In this document: one piece after another, positions 53,001 to 60,850 of the stretch
Layout: each line of letters opens with the position of its first letter
Position numbering within the stretch: the first letter of the stretch is position 1
Assembly: GCF_003403095.1 (NCBI RefSeq)
Contig: NZ_CP031555.1
Location: 1,178,001 to 1,242,000 of the forward strand
Source: Thalassospira indica
Lineage (GTDB): Bacteria > Pseudomonadota > Alphaproteobacteria > Rhodospirillales > Thalassospiraceae
Direction of reading: 5' to 3'
DNA: 64,000 nucleotides
The notes under the pieces: generated by a model
Databases searched by the model: none
Seen by the model: only the letters and a program-made list of their open reading frames with translations
Told to the model about the DNA's origin: nothing
Translations under genes and position numbers: made by a program

Positions 53001-53762
53001 TCCCCACAGGATCAGATATCCGGCATTGTACCAGTCTGCGGATTCCGGAACGTCGGTCTGTTCCCCCCAGGTCATCGGAGACGCCGGCGGCAAATCGCAA
53101 TACCAGTCATAGAATGACATGCACACGCCGCCCAGAAGGCTGAGATAGCGTGAGCCCGCCGCATAACTGATCATCGACATTGCCGGAATGGGCGAGAAAC
53201 CAAACACCCGGTCAGGACCATAAGTTTTTGCCGTAAAGGCGTTTGCGGCGGCAACCAGTTCTGTTGCCTCATCCCAGGTTGCACGGACAAACCCGCCCTT
53301 GCCACGGCTTGCCACATAGCTTGCGCGCAAGACGGGGTCATTTTGAATGGCTGTCCAGGCTTCAATCGGGTTCATTGTCGAACGCATCCGACGCCACAGC
53401 TTAAGCAGCTTGCCACGGATCAGCGGGTTTTTAACGCGGTTGGCAGAATACAGATACCAGCTATAGCTTGCCCCACGGGCGCAACCACGTGGTTCATGGT
53501 TTGGCAATCCGGCACGGGTGCGCGGGTAATCGGTCTGCTGGGTTTCCCAGGTGACAATCCCGGATTTGACATAGATTTTCCAACTGCACGACCCGGTGCA
53601 GTTCACACCATGTGTCGAACGAACAATTTTGTCATGGCGCCAGCGGTTGCGATAGGTGTCTTCCCAGTCGCGGTTTTCGCGGGTGACGTGACCGTGATTG
53701 TTTGAAAACTTTTCCAGTTCTTTGTTCTGAAAAAAGTTCAGTCTGTCTAAGAGGTGACTCAT
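50022..53762 (-). CDS. narG: Respiratory nitrate reductase alpha subunit
   Basis: A 1246-residue molybdoenzyme reducing nitrate to nitrite in the cytoplasm. The FS0 cluster site is HGVNCTGSCSWKIYVK near residue 45. The molybdenum-ligand region is YCDLPPASPMTWGEQTDVPE near residue 216, with the Asp that binds Mo. Length is nearly identical to E. coli NarG (1247). GAGGAG precedes the ATG at 53762; the ORF start 15 bases earlier is TTG. It is expressed with narHJI and probably from the narK promoter. Confidence 0.97.
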   Translation of the reverse strand: MSHLLDRLNFFQNKELEKFSNNHGHVTRENRDWEDTYRNRWRHDKIVRSTHGVNCTGSCSWKIYVKSGIVTWETQQTDYPRTRAGLPNHEPRGCARGASYSWYLYSANRVKNPLIRGKLLKLWRRMRSTMNPIEAWTAIQNDPVLRASYVASRGKGGFVRATWDEATELVAAANAFTAKTYGPDRVFGFSPIPAMSMISYAAGSRYLSLLGGVCMSFYDWYCDLPPASPMTWGEQTDVPESADWYNAGYLILWGSNVPQTRTPDAHFYTEARYRGTKSAVICPDYSEAAKFGDVWLNAKQGTDAALALAFGHVILREFHLDRQTEYFEEYCRKYSDFPMLVKLDEKNGSLIPGRFLRASDLNGKLGEDNNPDWKTVAIDEKTGNLVAPNGSIGYRWGEAGEWNLEERAAGADTNLKTSLILEEDHDDIVGVDFPYFGGDASEHFATDAQHPNILTRNIPVKRVQTADGEIMVTTVFDLFCANYGLDRGLGGDWVTSDYADGMPGTPAWAEKITGVSADKIIHVAREFAQNAEKTKGKSMVIIGAAMNHWYHMDMNYRGVINMLVMCGCVGQSGGGWAHYVGQEKLRPQTGWQPLAFALDWGRPPRHMNSTSAWYAHTDQWRYETLTAKEILSPTAPDGDWDVSMIDYNIRAERMGWLPSAPQLKTNPLDVAKAAKAAGKEIPVYVAEQLKSGDLEMSCEDPDDPKNWPRNLFVWRSNLLGSSGKGHEYFLKHLLGTDHGVMGKDLGEEGRQLPKEAKWHDEGPRGKLDLLVCIDFRMSTTAVYSDVVLPTASWYEKNDLNTSDMHPFIHPLQAAVNPAYESKSDWEIFKAIAKKFQEIVPGYLDKETDIVALPILHDTPGEVAQDQVRDWKKDECELIPGKTAPNYIAVERDYAAIHDRFTALGPLLDKLGNGGKGINWKTEPEVQHLRDLNGVWQEGSAKGCAKIDTDIDATEVVLMLAPETNGEVAVKAWDALGKVTGRDHTHLALPKEDEKIRFRDIAAQPRKIISSPTWSGLESEHVCYNAGYTNVHELIPWRTLTGRQQLYQDHLWMRAFGEGFVSYRPPVDLKTVTEEINDEARDGVPHVVLNFITPHQKWGIHSTYTDNLLMLTLNRGGPVIWISEHDAKRAGIVDNDWVELYNTNGALTARAVVSQRIKDGTTFMYHAQEKIVNTPGSEKTGNRGGIHNSVTRTILKPTHMIGGYAQQSYGFNYYGTVGANRDEFVIVRKMQKIDWLDEEANDKEVGK

Positions 53763-53787
53763 GGCGTTTCTCCTCAAGGCTGCGGGG

Positions 53788-53817
53788 CCCTGCCCGAACC
53801 GGCAGGTTCGGGCAGGG
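53788..53817 (-). promoter_or_regulatory. Strong hairpin between narK and narG
   Basis: A perfect 13-bp stem CCCTGCCCGAACC/GGTTCGGGCAGGG with a 4-base loop in the 69-base gap. There is no T-run, so it is more likely an mRNA stabiliser or processing site, or a weak attenuator, than a full terminator. Confidence 0.65.
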
Positions 53818-53831
53818 AGAATTTCAAGTGA

Positions 53832-56501
53832 TCAGCAAGGAACCGGTGCGTTCTTGCGGCTGTAGTAGAACCAGGTGATTGCGACACAAACTGCGTAGAA
53901 GACTGCAAAGCCCCAAAGTGCACCTGCCGGGCCACCGGTCAGCGCAATGGATGTGCCATAGGCTTTTGGAATGAAGAATGCGCCGTAGGCGGCAATCGCA
54001 CTGGTAAAGGCGATGATGGCTGAACTTTCGAGTTCTGACTGTTTCAGCAGGGTGGCCTGGTCGGCATCGGGCATCAGGCGTGGAATTTCCTGACGCATGA
54101 TCGACGGGATCATTTGGAAAGTTGACGCATTTCCAACACCGGTCAGGAAGAACAAAGCCATGAAGCAGGCAAAGAAACCCCAGAAATGGCCGGTATTGTC
54201 CCCAAGCGGCAGGAATTGAAGGACACCAGCAACAGCGACAATCATGCCGATGAACGTCCAGAAGGTGACGCGGCCACCACCGAGCCGGTCGGATATCCAA
54301 CCGGTTCCGGCACGGCTCAATGCACCCACCAGTGGGCCAAGAAAGGCATATTGAAGGGCATTAACTTCCGGGAATTGAATGTTCATCAACAACGGGAACC
54401 CGGCGGAGTAACCGATAAAACTGCCAAATGTGCCCGTATAAAGAATGCACATGATCCAGTTGTGTTTGCGGGTGAAGATGATCGACTGCTTTTTGAAACT
54501 GGCTTTGGCATCGGCAATACTGTTCATGCCAAACCAGGCAGCAATCGTCGAAACCACGATGAAGGGTACCCAGATGAACCCGGCATTCTGCAAAAAGATC
54601 GTGCTGCCATCAGCGATATTCTGGCCTTCCCCCCCAAGCGCACCGAATACACCGGCAGTAATGACCAATGGCACGACGAATTGCATGACCGAAACCCCGA
54701 GATTTCCGAGCCCGGCATTCAGTGCAAGCGCATTACCTTTGGAGCTTTTCGGGTAAAAATAGGCAATGTTTGCCATGGATGATGCAAAGTTGCCGCCTCC
54801 GAACCCGCACAGCAGGGCCAGAACAAGAAACCAGCTATAGGATGTGTTGGGATCCTGAACGGCAAAGCCGATACCAAGTGCTGGCAACAGCAAAGATGCC
54901 GTACTTACGGTTGTCCAGACACGGCCCCCAAAAATAGGCACCATGAAGCTATAGAAAATCCGCAAGGTTGCCCCCGACAGCCCCGGAAGCGCCGCCAGCC
55001 AGAACAACTCGCCGGTCGTGTAGGTGAAGCCGATAACCGGCAGCTTGGAAACCACGACCGACCAGACCATCCAAACCGCAAAGGCAAGCAACAGGCACGG
55101 AATGGAAATCCAGAGGTTACGGCGTGCAATGGCACTGCCTGTGTTTGACCAGAAGCCGCTGTCTTCGGGTCTCCAATCCGTTACGACCTGTTTTCCCAGT
55201 GGCTTGTCGGGCAAATCGGAAAGAGATTTTTCGTCTGCAAGTCCCGGGTGACGGGCACGTTCCATCCGGCGGATCGCAACATGCATCCAGACTGTTGATA
55301 CAGCCACCAGCGCAAACAAAAGCATAAAGGGTGCTGTCCAGACACCGGTCAGATCAAGCAAAACGCCAAAGGAGATTGGCAGGAAAAAGCCGCCCAGACC
55401 GCCGATCATACCAACCAGACCACCCACTGATCCGACATGGTATGGATAATAGACCGGGATATGTTTGTAGACCGCAGCCTTGCCAAGGCTCATGACGAAC
55501 CCAAGTACCACGGTCATCGCGACAAACAGACCCGCAGAAACACCGAAGTTGAACTGGATAGGTCCGTTGATGCCCGAAACAAGGTATGTCGTTTCGGGAT
55601 AGCTCATGATGAACAAAACAATCAGGGACACGATGAATGTCATGTACATGACAGCACGTGCCCCCCATTTGTCGGACATCCAGCCGCCAAGCGCGCGAAA
55701 AACGGAACCGGGCAATGAATAAAGCCCTGCAAATACACCTGCAGTCGTCAGTTCCAAACCATAGGCCCCGACATAGTAGCGCGGCAGAAAGCTTGCGAGT
55801 GCAACAAAGCCACCAAAGACAAAGAAGTAATAGGTGGCAAAACGCCAGACCCGAATGTCTTTCAGGGGTTCAAGCTGCGAACGTGTCGATACCGGCTTTT
55901 CGCCAGATTCCAGACGTGCTTTTTGTAGCGGATCGGTTTTCGCCAGGAGGAAGAACACTACAGCCGTAATGGCCAGCACAATGGCATAGATACGCGCCGT
56001 TTCTTCCCATCCCAAAGCAACAACCAGAAACGGGGCGGCAAAGTTTGTAACCGCCGCGCCGACATTGCCGGAACCAAAGATGCCCAACGCGGTGCCCTGA
56101 CGTTCCTTTTCGAACCAGCGCGACGTATAGGCGACACCTACGATGAAGGAACCACCGGCAAGGCCAAGGCCAAGTGCGGCGATCAGAAAAACTTCATAGC
56201 TTTGAACCGAGGTCAGAAGCCACACACAAATTGCCGTAATCAGCATCTGTAGTGGAAAGATAACCCGCCCGCCGAACTGTTCTGTCCAGACACCAAGGAA
56301 AATGCGGCTAACGGAACCGGTCAAAACCGGTGTCGCAACCAGCAGGCCAAACTGAGTATCACTCAGCCCGAGGTCCTGTTTGATTTTAACCCCGATAATC
56401 GAAAAGATTGTCCAGACCGCGAAACATATCGTAAAGGCAAAAGTACTAAGCCCCAACGCGCGGTATTGATCGGTTCGGGATACCCCTTCTAAGGTATGCA
56501 T
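53832..56501 (-). CDS. narK: Fused nitrate transporter NarK1-NarK2
   Basis: An 889-residue protein with two complete 12-segment major-facilitator halves, about residues 1-410 and 460-889, joined by a cytoplasmic linker. Each half has the Gly-rich nitrate signatures: GLGLAGGSFIVGVAYTSRWF and GLVGMIGGLGGFF in the first, GFGGGNFASSMANIAYFYP and GLGNLGVSVMQF in the second. As known for Paracoccus, NarK1 is a proton-nitrate symporter and NarK2 a nitrate/nitrite antiporter. GAGGGG precedes the ATG at 56501. It is the first gene of the nar operon, behind an FNR/Dnr-type box. Confidence 0.93.
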   Translation of the reverse strand: MHTLEGVSRTDQYRALGLSTFAFTICFAVWTIFSIIGVKIKQDLGLSDTQFGLLVATPVLTGSVSRIFLGVWTEQFGGRVIFPLQMLITAICVWLLTSVQSYEVFLIAALGLGLAGGSFIVGVAYTSRWFEKERQGTALGIFGSGNVGAAVTNFAAPFLVVALGWEETARIYAIVLAITAVVFFLLAKTDPLQKARLESGEKPVSTRSQLEPLKDIRVWRFATYYFFVFGGFVALASFLPRYYVGAYGLELTTAGVFAGLYSLPGSVFRALGGWMSDKWGARAVMYMTFIVSLIVLFIMSYPETTYLVSGINGPIQFNFGVSAGLFVAMTVVLGFVMSLGKAAVYKHIPVYYPYHVGSVGGLVGMIGGLGGFFLPISFGVLLDLTGVWTAPFMLLFALVAVSTVWMHVAIRRMERARHPGLADEKSLSDLPDKPLGKQVVTDWRPEDSGFWSNTGSAIARRNLWISIPCLLLAFAVWMVWSVVVSKLPVIGFTYTTGELFWLAALPGLSGATLRIFYSFMVPIFGGRVWTTVSTASLLLPALGIGFAVQDPNTSYSWFLVLALLCGFGGGNFASSMANIAYFYPKSSKGNALALNAGLGNLGVSVMQFVVPLVITAGVFGALGGEGQNIADGSTIFLQNAGFIWVPFIVVSTIAAWFGMNSIADAKASFKKQSIIFTRKHNWIMCILYTGTFGSFIGYSAGFPLLMNIQFPEVNALQYAFLGPLVGALSRAGTGWISDRLGGGRVTFWTFIGMIVAVAGVLQFLPLGDNTGHFWGFFACFMALFFLTGVGNASTFQMIPSIMRQEIPRLMPDADQATLLKQSELESSAIIAFTSAIAAYGAFFIPKAYGTSIALTGGPAGALWGFAVFYAVCVAITWFYYSRKNAPVPC

Positions 56502-56583
56502 GTTCGATCCCCTCAAACATCTGTCATCATATTGCAGTGTTTGCTGCGATACCGATCATCTGTTGGGAAGGGGCCGCTCAGGG

Positions 56584-56597
56584 TTGATCTAAATCAG
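56584..56597 (-). promoter_or_regulatory. FNR/Dnr-type box upstream of the nar operon
   Basis: TTGAT-CTAA-ATCAG matches TTGAT-N4-ATCAA at 9 of 10 positions. It lies 83-96 bases before the narK start, a suitable place for activation. Confidence 0.7.
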
Positions 56598-56697
56598 AAA
56601 ACGTGGAACCCTTTGGTGAAATAAACAGGCACGCCAAGTATGTGTTCTGGCGAATTGCCGAACATCAAGAATATCAAGAACAAGAGCAAATGAAAGC

Positions 56698-56711
56698 TTG
56701 ATAAATATCAA
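56698..56711 (+). promoter_or_regulatory. Perfect FNR/Dnr-type box upstream of the Dnr-like gene
   Basis: TTGAT-AAAT-ATCAA is a perfect palindromic match. It lies 47-60 bases before the regulator start at 56758, suggesting autoregulation or control by another Fnr-type protein. Confidence 0.8.
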
Positions 56712-56757
56712 TCAAGCGACAGACGTGTCTCTGTGCAAGGTGACAAGAGAGGAACAA

Positions 56758-57456
56758 ATGTCCGATTCGACCTTCCCGGAGGTACGCAGTCTGGATCTCT
56801 TCGCTGATATGAGCGACGAGAACTATGCCAAGCTCATGCGCGGCGCTTATTTGCAAACATTTCCACCGCATGTTGACCTGATAGGTGAAGGTGAAGGTGC
56901 TGATTTCCTTCATGTTTTGGTCTCAGGCGCGGTGGATCTGTTTTCGAGTTGGAATAACCGGGAAACGAGTGTCATGATCGTCAAGCCGGTTTCAACTTTC
57001 ATTCTTGCCGCTACCATTCGCGATGCTCGCTATTTGATGTCGGCCAGAACAATGGAGAAAAGCCGGATTGTCATGATCCCCAGTCAGGATGTTCGGGCGA
57101 TCTTTGACCTTGATGCAGGCTTTGCACGTGCGGTTGTCGTCGAATTGGCCGCCTGTTATCGTTCAGTGGTCAAGACCACCAAGAACCTGAAGTTGCGCAC
57201 AGCCCTCGAACGTCTGGCGAACTATTTGCTGTCCCGACATCGGGCCTATGGTGCCCCGGCGAGTTTCGATCTTGATCTGGAAAAACGGCAACTTGCGTCG
57301 GTTTTAGGGATGACACCCGAAAATCTCAGCCGCGCGTTCAAGGCACTTCAGGCATATGGGGTCGCGGTTAACGGAGAAAAAATAGAGATAACTAACCCCG
57401 CCCTTCTTCAGAAATTTGCCAAGCCGACATCTCTGATTGACGATGATCAAACGTAA
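56758..57456 (+). CDS. Crp/Fnr-family regulator, Dnr/NnrR-like
   Basis: A 232-residue protein with an N-terminal cyclic-nucleotide-binding-type barrel, a dimer helix and a C-terminal helix-turn-helix (LASVLGMTPENLSRAFKALQAYG). The E-x-x-S-R recognition pattern (ENLSR) fits TTGAT half-sites. No N-terminal Cys cluster is present, so it is not an oxygen-sensing FNR; Dnr-type proteins sense NO via haem. GAGAGGAAC before ATG 56758 decides the start, and the longer ORF would include the FNR box. It lies divergent from narK and is the likely nar activator. Confidence 0.88.
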   Translation: MSDSTFPEVRSLDLFADMSDENYAKLMRGAYLQTFPPHVDLIGEGEGADFLHVLVSGAVDLFSSWNNRETSVMIVKPVSTFILAATIRDARYLMSARTMEKSRIVMIPSQDVRAIFDLDAGFARAVVVELAACYRSVVKTTKNLKLRTALERLANYLLSRHRAYGAPASFDLDLEKRQLASVLGMTPENLSRAFKALQAYGVAVNGEKIEITNPALLQKFAKPTSLIDDDQT

Positions 57457-57467
57457 GGAGAGAGCCT

Positions 57468-57773
57468 ATGGTTAAATCTATGCCCGGTGCTGCCGGAACA
57501 CTGGCGGACCAGTATCCCGATATCTGGAAGGCTTATGCAGAACTTGGTAAGGCAGCTGCAGAGGCAGGACCTTTGACGGATCGGGAACGCCGCCTTGTAA
57601 AGCTTGCGCTTGCAATCGGTATTGGTTCTGAAGGAGCGGTACATTCACACACCCGGCGTGCCAAGGCCGAAGGTATCGCACAGGAAGATCTGTTACATAT
57701 TGCGATGTTGTCTATCGGCCCTCTTGGTTTGCCGCGTGCGGTTGCCGCGAAAACCTGGATTGAGGACATCTAG
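57468..57773 (+). CDS. Carboxymuconolactone decarboxylase-family protein
   Basis: A 101-residue protein of the CMD/AhpD fold (LTDRERRLVKLALAIGIGSEGAVHSHTRRAKAEG, then LGLPRAVAA), all helical. The C-x-x-C redox motif of AhpD is absent: the matching stretch is EGAVHSH, which keeps the His but no Cys. It follows the regulator gene by 11 bases with AAGGAGAG upstream, so it is cotranscribed. It may sense or process a small molecule in the nitrate/NO response, but its function is unknown. Confidence 0.8.
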   Translation: MVKSMPGAAGTLADQYPDIWKAYAELGKAAAEAGPLTDRERRLVKLALAIGIGSEGAVHSHTRRAKAEGIAQEDLLHIAMLSIGPLGLPRAVAAKTWIEDI

Positions 57774-57905
57774 TGCCCTTCCCGACATGGTTCCATTCGG
57801 GCACTTCCAGTTGATCATTGTCAAGGGTGCCTAACATCGCAGTGTTAAGCTGCTTGGTGTTCACAATGTAATGTCATGCTAACTCCCCGAATTGTGAATG
57901 TATTG

Positions 57906-57943
57906 AAGGGCTGCGATCGGTCAGATTGCAGCCCTTTCTTTCA
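57906..57943. terminator. Bidirectional terminator between the CMD and ubiV genes
   Basis: AAGGGCTGC pairs with GCAGCCCTT (57906-57914 and 57928-57936) over a 13-base loop and is followed by TCTTTC on the plus strand. It stands between convergent units ending at 57773 (plus) and 57965 (minus). Confidence 0.7.
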
Positions 57944-57964
57944 TGGTGGGTTCTGGCGTGGTTC

Positions 57965-58882
57965 TTATTCTGCCTGCCGCGCACGCGTCTGACGAAACTC
58001 GGCCCCAGGGGCTTCGTGCAAGAAGCCGTTGGCAAAGTTCATCGGGAAACGCATTTCCTTCAGGCGGTGCCTGAGTTCTTCCGGATCGGTTTTACGCGCG
58101 AGAACTTGACGATAGAGATCCGAAACCCTTGTCATGTCCAGACTATGTGGCGACAGGCGGAACGCTGTCACACCGGCGGTTTGCATCTGTGCGATATTGT
58201 CCGCCATTTCAACATAGTGGCTGGACAGGGTTTGCAACCCGTTGACCGCCAGAAACGGCGTATCGTCGAGTGTTTCGACATCCATGCCATCAAGGTGGTC
58301 CCCGCAAACGTACCGGCAGCCATCCTTGTGCAGGCCTTGCGCCCGTGCTGAATAGCAGCGGGCCGAAATGGCCAAAGGCATACGACCAAATACCTGTACC
58401 TCAATCTCGGCCGCGGTCTGCGCGCCACATAATGCTGCGATCGAGGACATCGGTAATTCCCATGGCAGGGCGATCCGTTTAGCGCCTTTTTCGGCAAAGT
58501 AGGACAGCGTCCCTTCATTATAGGTGTTGATGTAGGGACCAATCATGTGCGGCTAACCTGCGAGCAAACGCACAACGGAAATATCGTTGGCCTCAATCAT
58601 AATGTCGGGCATCTGCGCGATGTCGCGTATTTGATTAACTTCGCGCTCATTCATCACCAGTGCGAGTGTAGAGAGAACAACTTCCTTGCCGCTGCGCTGA
58701 AGTCGTTCGATAACGCTTGGGAGGTGCTTGTCAAAGAAGGGCATCCGTTTTGCGCAGACAACTTCGCCAACATGGACGGTATCGACGTCGGTTTCATCTG
58801 CAATGCGGCTGTAGAAATCCTTTTTGCGGTCCTCGTCCCAGTGAAAAAGAACCGGGCCCATAACAAGTCGCGATCTTTTCAT
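57965..58882 (-). pseudogene. ubiV: UbiV (anaerobic ubiquinone hydroxylase subunit) interrupted by in-frame TAG
   Basis: Two adjacent minus-strand pieces in the same frame together make a normal UbiV (about 305 residues). Piece one (58553-58882, 109 residues, ending VVRLLAG) holds GEVVCAKR with the first Fe-S Cys. Then comes TAG at 58553-58555, then P-H, then piece two from ATG 58546 (193 residues, MIGPYINTYNEG onward), which has SARCYSARAQGLHKDGCRYVC with the other three Cys. Neither piece alone has all four Fe-S ligands. UbiU-UbiV carry out O2-independent ring hydroxylation of ubiquinone precursors. It overlaps ubiU by 4 bases (ATGA). It may be a recent nonsense mutation, a read-through codon or a sequence error. 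Confidence 0.85.
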
Positions 58883-59856
58883 TGCCAGCTTCTCCGGTAT
58901 GCACCTGTGGTATCGCTTTGACCTTCACTCAGCGTGCTGAGTTTTGATCGCGCGTTGAGTTGGCCCTCGGCGATCTTGTCCAGTGATGTTCGAAATGCGC
59001 CAACGACCTGCGATATATATGCCTTCCCGCGTTGCCGCCCTTCGATCTTGAGCGCGGAAACGCCTGCATCTGCAAGTTCCGGCAGCATGGCGGTGACATC
59101 AAGGCTGGTGGGTTCTTCAAACAGATAGCCGGATTTGTCCATGGCACGAAACCGGCCCTTGCACAGCGTCGGATAGCCGACCTTTTCATCGCTGTCATAG
59201 ATATTGATGGTGAAGTTCCCCAGTCGGGAAACTGTCGCGTCGCCGCGTTCTTCATAGTGAACATGTGCTGCCGGCGAACAGACGCCGTTCATATTCGGAC
59301 TTTCGCCCGTCGCGTATGAAGACAGTGAACAACGACCTTCGGCCATGACGCACATCCCGCCAAATGCGAATACTTCTGTTTCAACCTGTATGCGCTGATT
59401 TAGGGTGCGTATCTCATCAAGCGACAAAACACGGGGCAGCACAACACGCCGTACACCGAATTCCTGATGATAAAATCGAATGGCTTCTTCGTTCGAGGCC
59501 GATGCCTGCACGGATAAATGCAAACGTGCGTCAGGATGATGACCGCGCGCATATCGCAGCAAACCGATATCAGCAAGGATGATGGCATCGACACCAATTG
59601 CCACGGCATCATCAACTGCCTTATGCCAGATTTCTTCGGCCCCGGCTTGCGGATAGGTATTGCAGGCGAGATAGACATGAACTCCGTGCTTGTGCGCGTG
59701 TTTGACGGCATCGCGTAATTCGGCACGTGAAAAGTTCAATCCCGGAAAGTTTCGGGCATTCGTTGCGTCCCGAAAACCGCAATATACAACATCAGCACCC
59801 GCCGCGACGGCGGCATGCAGGCTGGCAGGTGTTCCTGCAGGACAAACGAGTTCCAT
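58879..59856 (-). CDS. ubiU: UbiU, O2-independent ubiquinone hydroxylase subunit
   Basis: A 325-residue U32-peptidase-like protein. The four Fe-S Cys are visible: GGMCVMAEGRCSLSSYATGE (two), NGVCSPA and TLCKGR. The start MELVCPAGTPASLHAAV and ADVVYCGFRDATNARNF is family-typical. It forms a heterodimer with UbiV and uses prephenate for hydroxylation in anaerobic ubiquinone synthesis (known for E. coli). It lies 24 bases after ubiT in one operon. Confidence 0.93.
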   Translation of the reverse strand: MELVCPAGTPASLHAAVAAGADVVYCGFRDATNARNFPGLNFSRAELRDAVKHAHKHGVHVYLACNTYPQAGAEEIWHKAVDDAVAIGVDAIILADIGLLRYARGHHPDARLHLSVQASASNEEAIRFYHQEFGVRRVVLPRVLSLDEIRTLNQRIQVETEVFAFGGMCVMAEGRCSLSSYATGESPNMNGVCSPAAHVHYEERGDATVSRLGNFTINIYDSDEKVGYPTLCKGRFRAMDKSGYLFEEPTSLDVTAMLPELADAGVSALKIEGRQRGKAYISQVVGAFRTSLDKIAEGQLNARSKLSTLSEGQSDTTGAYRRSWQ

Positions 59857-59880
59857 ATTGAACCTGTGACTGGTTGTGGA

Positions 59881-60660
59881 TCAGGGATTTGCGGGCAGCG
59901 CGAAATCATCCTTGGCCGCACCGGACGGTTTGGGTCGCGTATGGCGGTTCCGCCTTTGTATTGTTTTCTCGATCTCAGCCAGTGTGACCGCTTGCGCGGA
60001 TGTGCGTTTTTCCACGCCGAGCAAACGTTTGGCGGTCGGGGACGTCAATGCATTTGCCGTCCGGTTCATGTCGTGCTGAAGTTGTCGATAAATCTTTTCG
60101 GCAAGGCCAAGTGCTGCCCTGGCTGCAGGGCCCATCACGCCAAAGCTTTCAGCCACAGCGGATCGCAGATCAATTGATTCTCCATCCAGGGCATTGCGAA
60201 GTGCGACAACAAGTTCAGTGCGTCCCTTGATCCGCAATGTGCGCGAAAAGAACAGTGCGTCACCATCCGATGTCCCTTGAAGAAGCTCCAGCAATGCGGG
60301 TAACGGTCCTGATATCTGTGCTGCGACAGTTTCTTCTTCGCTATGTCTTGCGGGGCGGAGTTCAGGATGATCGGCATCTATTTTTAAATAGAATTGCAAA
60401 TCCAGGTCAGTCGGAGAAATCAGCAACGCGAATGCTTCTTGCTCTGCCACCCGTTCAAATACCGGTCTGTAGCGATGATGCATCGTCGCCATCGCGTGGC
60501 GGCATATGCGCTCGACCAAAAGGGTTGGCGCATTGCGTATGAACGGGTTTGCCAGCAAAAATGGCGTAAAGGATGGATAGCTTTCTGTCACGGCATACTC
60601 CGGCGTTTTGCATGGCGAAGTATCACTGGCCCGGGCGGGTTGGCGTTTGATGTTTGTCAA
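59881..60660 (-). CDS. ubiT: UbiT, SCP2-domain ubiquinone biosynthesis accessory factor
   Basis: A 259-residue protein with an SCP2 lipid-binding domain in about residues 45-180 (FLLANPFIRNAPTLLVERI start, RPVFERV, then DALFFSRTLRIKGRTELVVALRNALD). The C-terminal 60 residues are a charged, helical extension absent from the 174-residue E. coli UbiT. The first codon of the ORF is TTG (60660); GTG at 60591 is an alternative, so the start is uncertain. It binds isoprenoid intermediates for UbiUV. First gene of the ubiTUV unit, divergent from the Fe-S repair gene. Confidence 0.87.
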   Translation of the reverse strand: MTNIKRQPARASDTSPCKTPEYAVTESYPSFTPFLLANPFIRNAPTLLVERICRHAMATMHHRYRPVFERVAEQEAFALLISPTDLDLQFYLKIDADHPELRPARHSEEETVAAQISGPLPALLELLQGTSDGDALFFSRTLRIKGRTELVVALRNALDGESIDLRSAVAESFGVMGPAARAALGLAEKIYRQLQHDMNRTANALTSPTAKRLLGVEKRTSAQAVTLAEIEKTIQRRNRHTRPKPSGAAKDDFALPANP

Positions 60661-60767
60661 ATCACCGTGAGATTGGAATTACGCTTAGTTGGAACAACCC
60701 GACAGGATGTTACTTTGACGTGATAATCAAACAGAACCGACCGCAACATTTTTTGGCATAAATCCAT

Positions 60768-60781
60768 TTGACCATCGTCAA
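60768..60781 (+). promoter_or_regulatory. FNR/Dnr-like box upstream of the Fe-S repair gene
   Basis: TTGAC-CATC-GTCAA is a perfect inverted repeat with the spacing of FNR/Dnr boxes and one base change per half-site. It lies 70-83 bases before the ATG at 60851 and in the gap shared with ubiT. Confidence 0.6.
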
Positions 60782-60850
60782 TCTGCTAAATTATCGCTGG
60801 TTTAAACTCCCTTTTGTTTGCTGGATGCCGATCTTAGGGAGGACACCTTT

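Noticed and set aside
53832..56501. Assembly or frameshift artefact joining two narK genes
   Set aside because: The frame is continuous with a sensible linker, and NarK1-NarK2 fusions are known in Alphaproteobacteria.
60715..60730. TTGACGTGATAATCAA as a second FNR box upstream of ubiT
   Set aside because: Half-sites are two bases too far apart for FNR/Dnr spacing; the site at 60768 is better.
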